The notes under the pieces were generated by a model. The model was not told the DNA's origin and made no database searches. It worked only from the letters and a program-made list of their open reading frames with translations. A stretch of DNA of 64,000 bases from Pedobacter frigoris (lineage in GTDB: Bacteria; Bacteroidota; Bacteroidia; Sphingobacteriales; Sphingobacteriaceae), in NCBI RefSeq assembly GCF_005116445.1, contig NZ_SWBQ01000007.1, forward strand, positions 62,001-126,000, written 5' to 3'. This document shows, piece by piece, positions 63,219-64,000 of this stretch (within the stretch, counting starts at the first letter, position 1; each line of letters begins with the position of its first letter). Position numbers and translations under genes: made by a program.

Positions 63219-64000
63219 TCAGAGGCGCATATTTACTACCATGTCTGGAAGCATTGATTTGATGTCATATACCACAGTTTCAGAATGACACATACTGGAA
63301 ATATCTATATCTTTAAATTTCTGATGCGCCACAGCAAGTATAATTGCATCGTATTTCCTTGTTTTTGATTCGCCATTTTGGCAAATAACACCATATTCTT
63401 TTTCCACCTGGACAGCGTCTGCCCAGGGATCATGAATCACGACATTAATGTTGTATTCACGTAATCTCCTCACGATATCAATAACCTTTGTATTCCTTAC
63501 ATCAGGACAATTTTCCTTAAATGTAAAACCAAGGATCAAAACCTCACTGTTATGAACATTCTTTTTAGAAACAATTCTGCGCACAAGTTCATCAGCGATA
63601 TAAGTACCCATTCGGTCATTTATTCTGCGACCAGCAAGAATAATTTCCGGATAATAACCCATTTCCTGTGCCTTCTGAGCGAGGTAATAAGGATCAACAC
63701 CAATACAATGTCCTCCCACCAACCCTGGCTGAAATTTAAGGAAATTCCATTTTGTCCCGGCAGCTTTTAAAACCTCTCCTGTGTCAATACCTAATCTATT
63801 GAATATCATTGCCAGTTCATTTACAAAAGCAATGTTGATATCGCGCTGAGCATTTTCTATTACTTTTGCTGCCTCTGCAACCCTGATAGATGAGGCTTTG
63901 TATGTCCCGGCAGTAATCACCGAGCGGTAGAGACCGTCAATAAACTCTGCTGATTCTTGCGTAGAACCGGAAGTAATTTTTAGGATATTAGCAACTGTAT
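63219..64000 (-). CDS. UDP-HexNAc/UDP-sugar 6-dehydrogenase (WbpA/TviB type), N-terminal part outside window
   Basis: Oxidises C6 of a UDP-HexNAc to the uronic acid with two NAD+. The frame is open to base 64000, so the NAD-binding N-terminus lies beyond the right edge; about 259 residues are in view. They include [58 protein letters not shown], the catalytic cysteine in [15 protein letters not shown] and the C-terminal domain [19 protein letters not shown] and [10 protein letters not shown]. The [19 protein letters not shown] type groups with TviB/WbpA/WbpO. A GTG at 63920 is an internal Val, not a start. Confidence 0.94.
   Translation of the reverse strand, partial: TVANILKITSGSTQESAEFIDGLYRSVITAGTYKASSIRVAEAAKVIENAQRDINIAFVNELAMIFNRLGIDTGEVLKAAGTKWNFLKFQPGLVGGHCIGVDPYYLAQKAQEMGYYPEIILAGRRINDRMGTYIADELVRRIVSKKNVHNSEVLILGFTFKENCPDVRNTKVIDIVRRLREYNINVVIHDPWADAVQVEKEYGVICQNGESKTRKYDAIILAVAHQKFKDIDISSMCHSETVVYDIKSMLPDMVVNMRL

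Overview
The window looks like a chromosome segment of a Bacteroidota bacterium, most likely Sphingobacteriaceae (Pedobacter-like). The grounds are two SusC/SusD nutrient-receptor pairs, a FecR/ECF-sigma signalling pair, TAnnTTTG-type -7 promoter boxes, start codons without Shine-Dalgarno sequences, moderately AT-rich DNA, and a surE-small membrane gene-lpxB cluster. The genus is an inference from general resemblance.

Bases 1-16,800 are accessory. A SusC (cut by the left edge)/SusD/DUF4465-like lipoprotein/TlpA-like thioredoxin operon (1-6938) converges on a DUF6263-like secreted protein. Then come a membrane protein + XRE regulator pair with a palindrome-rich promoter (8038-8811), a stretch of gene debris, an M60 zinc peptidase (9504-11105), a truncated LacI regulator, and a GntR-controlled GH32-like lipoprotein hydrolase (11237-14739). 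Next is a 1.6 kb gene graveyard around a tRNA-Ala(GGC), with an ISAs1 transposase remnant and a LytTR-domain remnant.

Bases 16,800-29,450, all on the minus strand, form a polysaccharide-utilisation locus: GH92 and GH125 alpha-mannosidases, ECF sigma, FecR anti-sigma, SusC with STN domain, SusD, a fasciclin lipoprotein and a DUF5007-like lipoprotein. The two hydrolases point to alpha-mannan or mannosylated glycoprotein as substrate, sensed by the receptor and relayed through FecR to the sigma factor.

Bases 29,600-36,800 hold housekeeping and regulatory genes: lpxB, a small membrane protein and surE (lipid A/nucleotide metabolism), a large M16 peptidase, a small HTH protein, and an AraC-type regulator whose DNA-binding domain lies between two PAS-like domains.

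Bases 36,900-64,000 are an exopolysaccharide or O-antigen cluster read leftward from beyond the right edge. It has a UDP-sugar dehydrogenase (partial), Wzx flippase, Wzy-like polymerase, initiating sugar phosphotransferase, six or seven glycosyltransferases, two canonical DegT aminotransferases plus one divergent one, an AsnB amidotransferase, a UDP-glucuronate 4-epimerase, and a FlaA1/CapD-type 4,6-dehydratase. Unusual passengers are a pectate lyase (PL1), an overlapping aminotransferase-HAD-ATP-grasp trio, and a module with two FemAB-like transferases, a PhyH dioxygenase, the divergent DegT protein and a GNAT. My reading is a uronic-acid-containing, possibly amidated and aminoacyl- or acyl-decorated polysaccharide with its own processing lyase. 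That chemistry is inferred, not shown.
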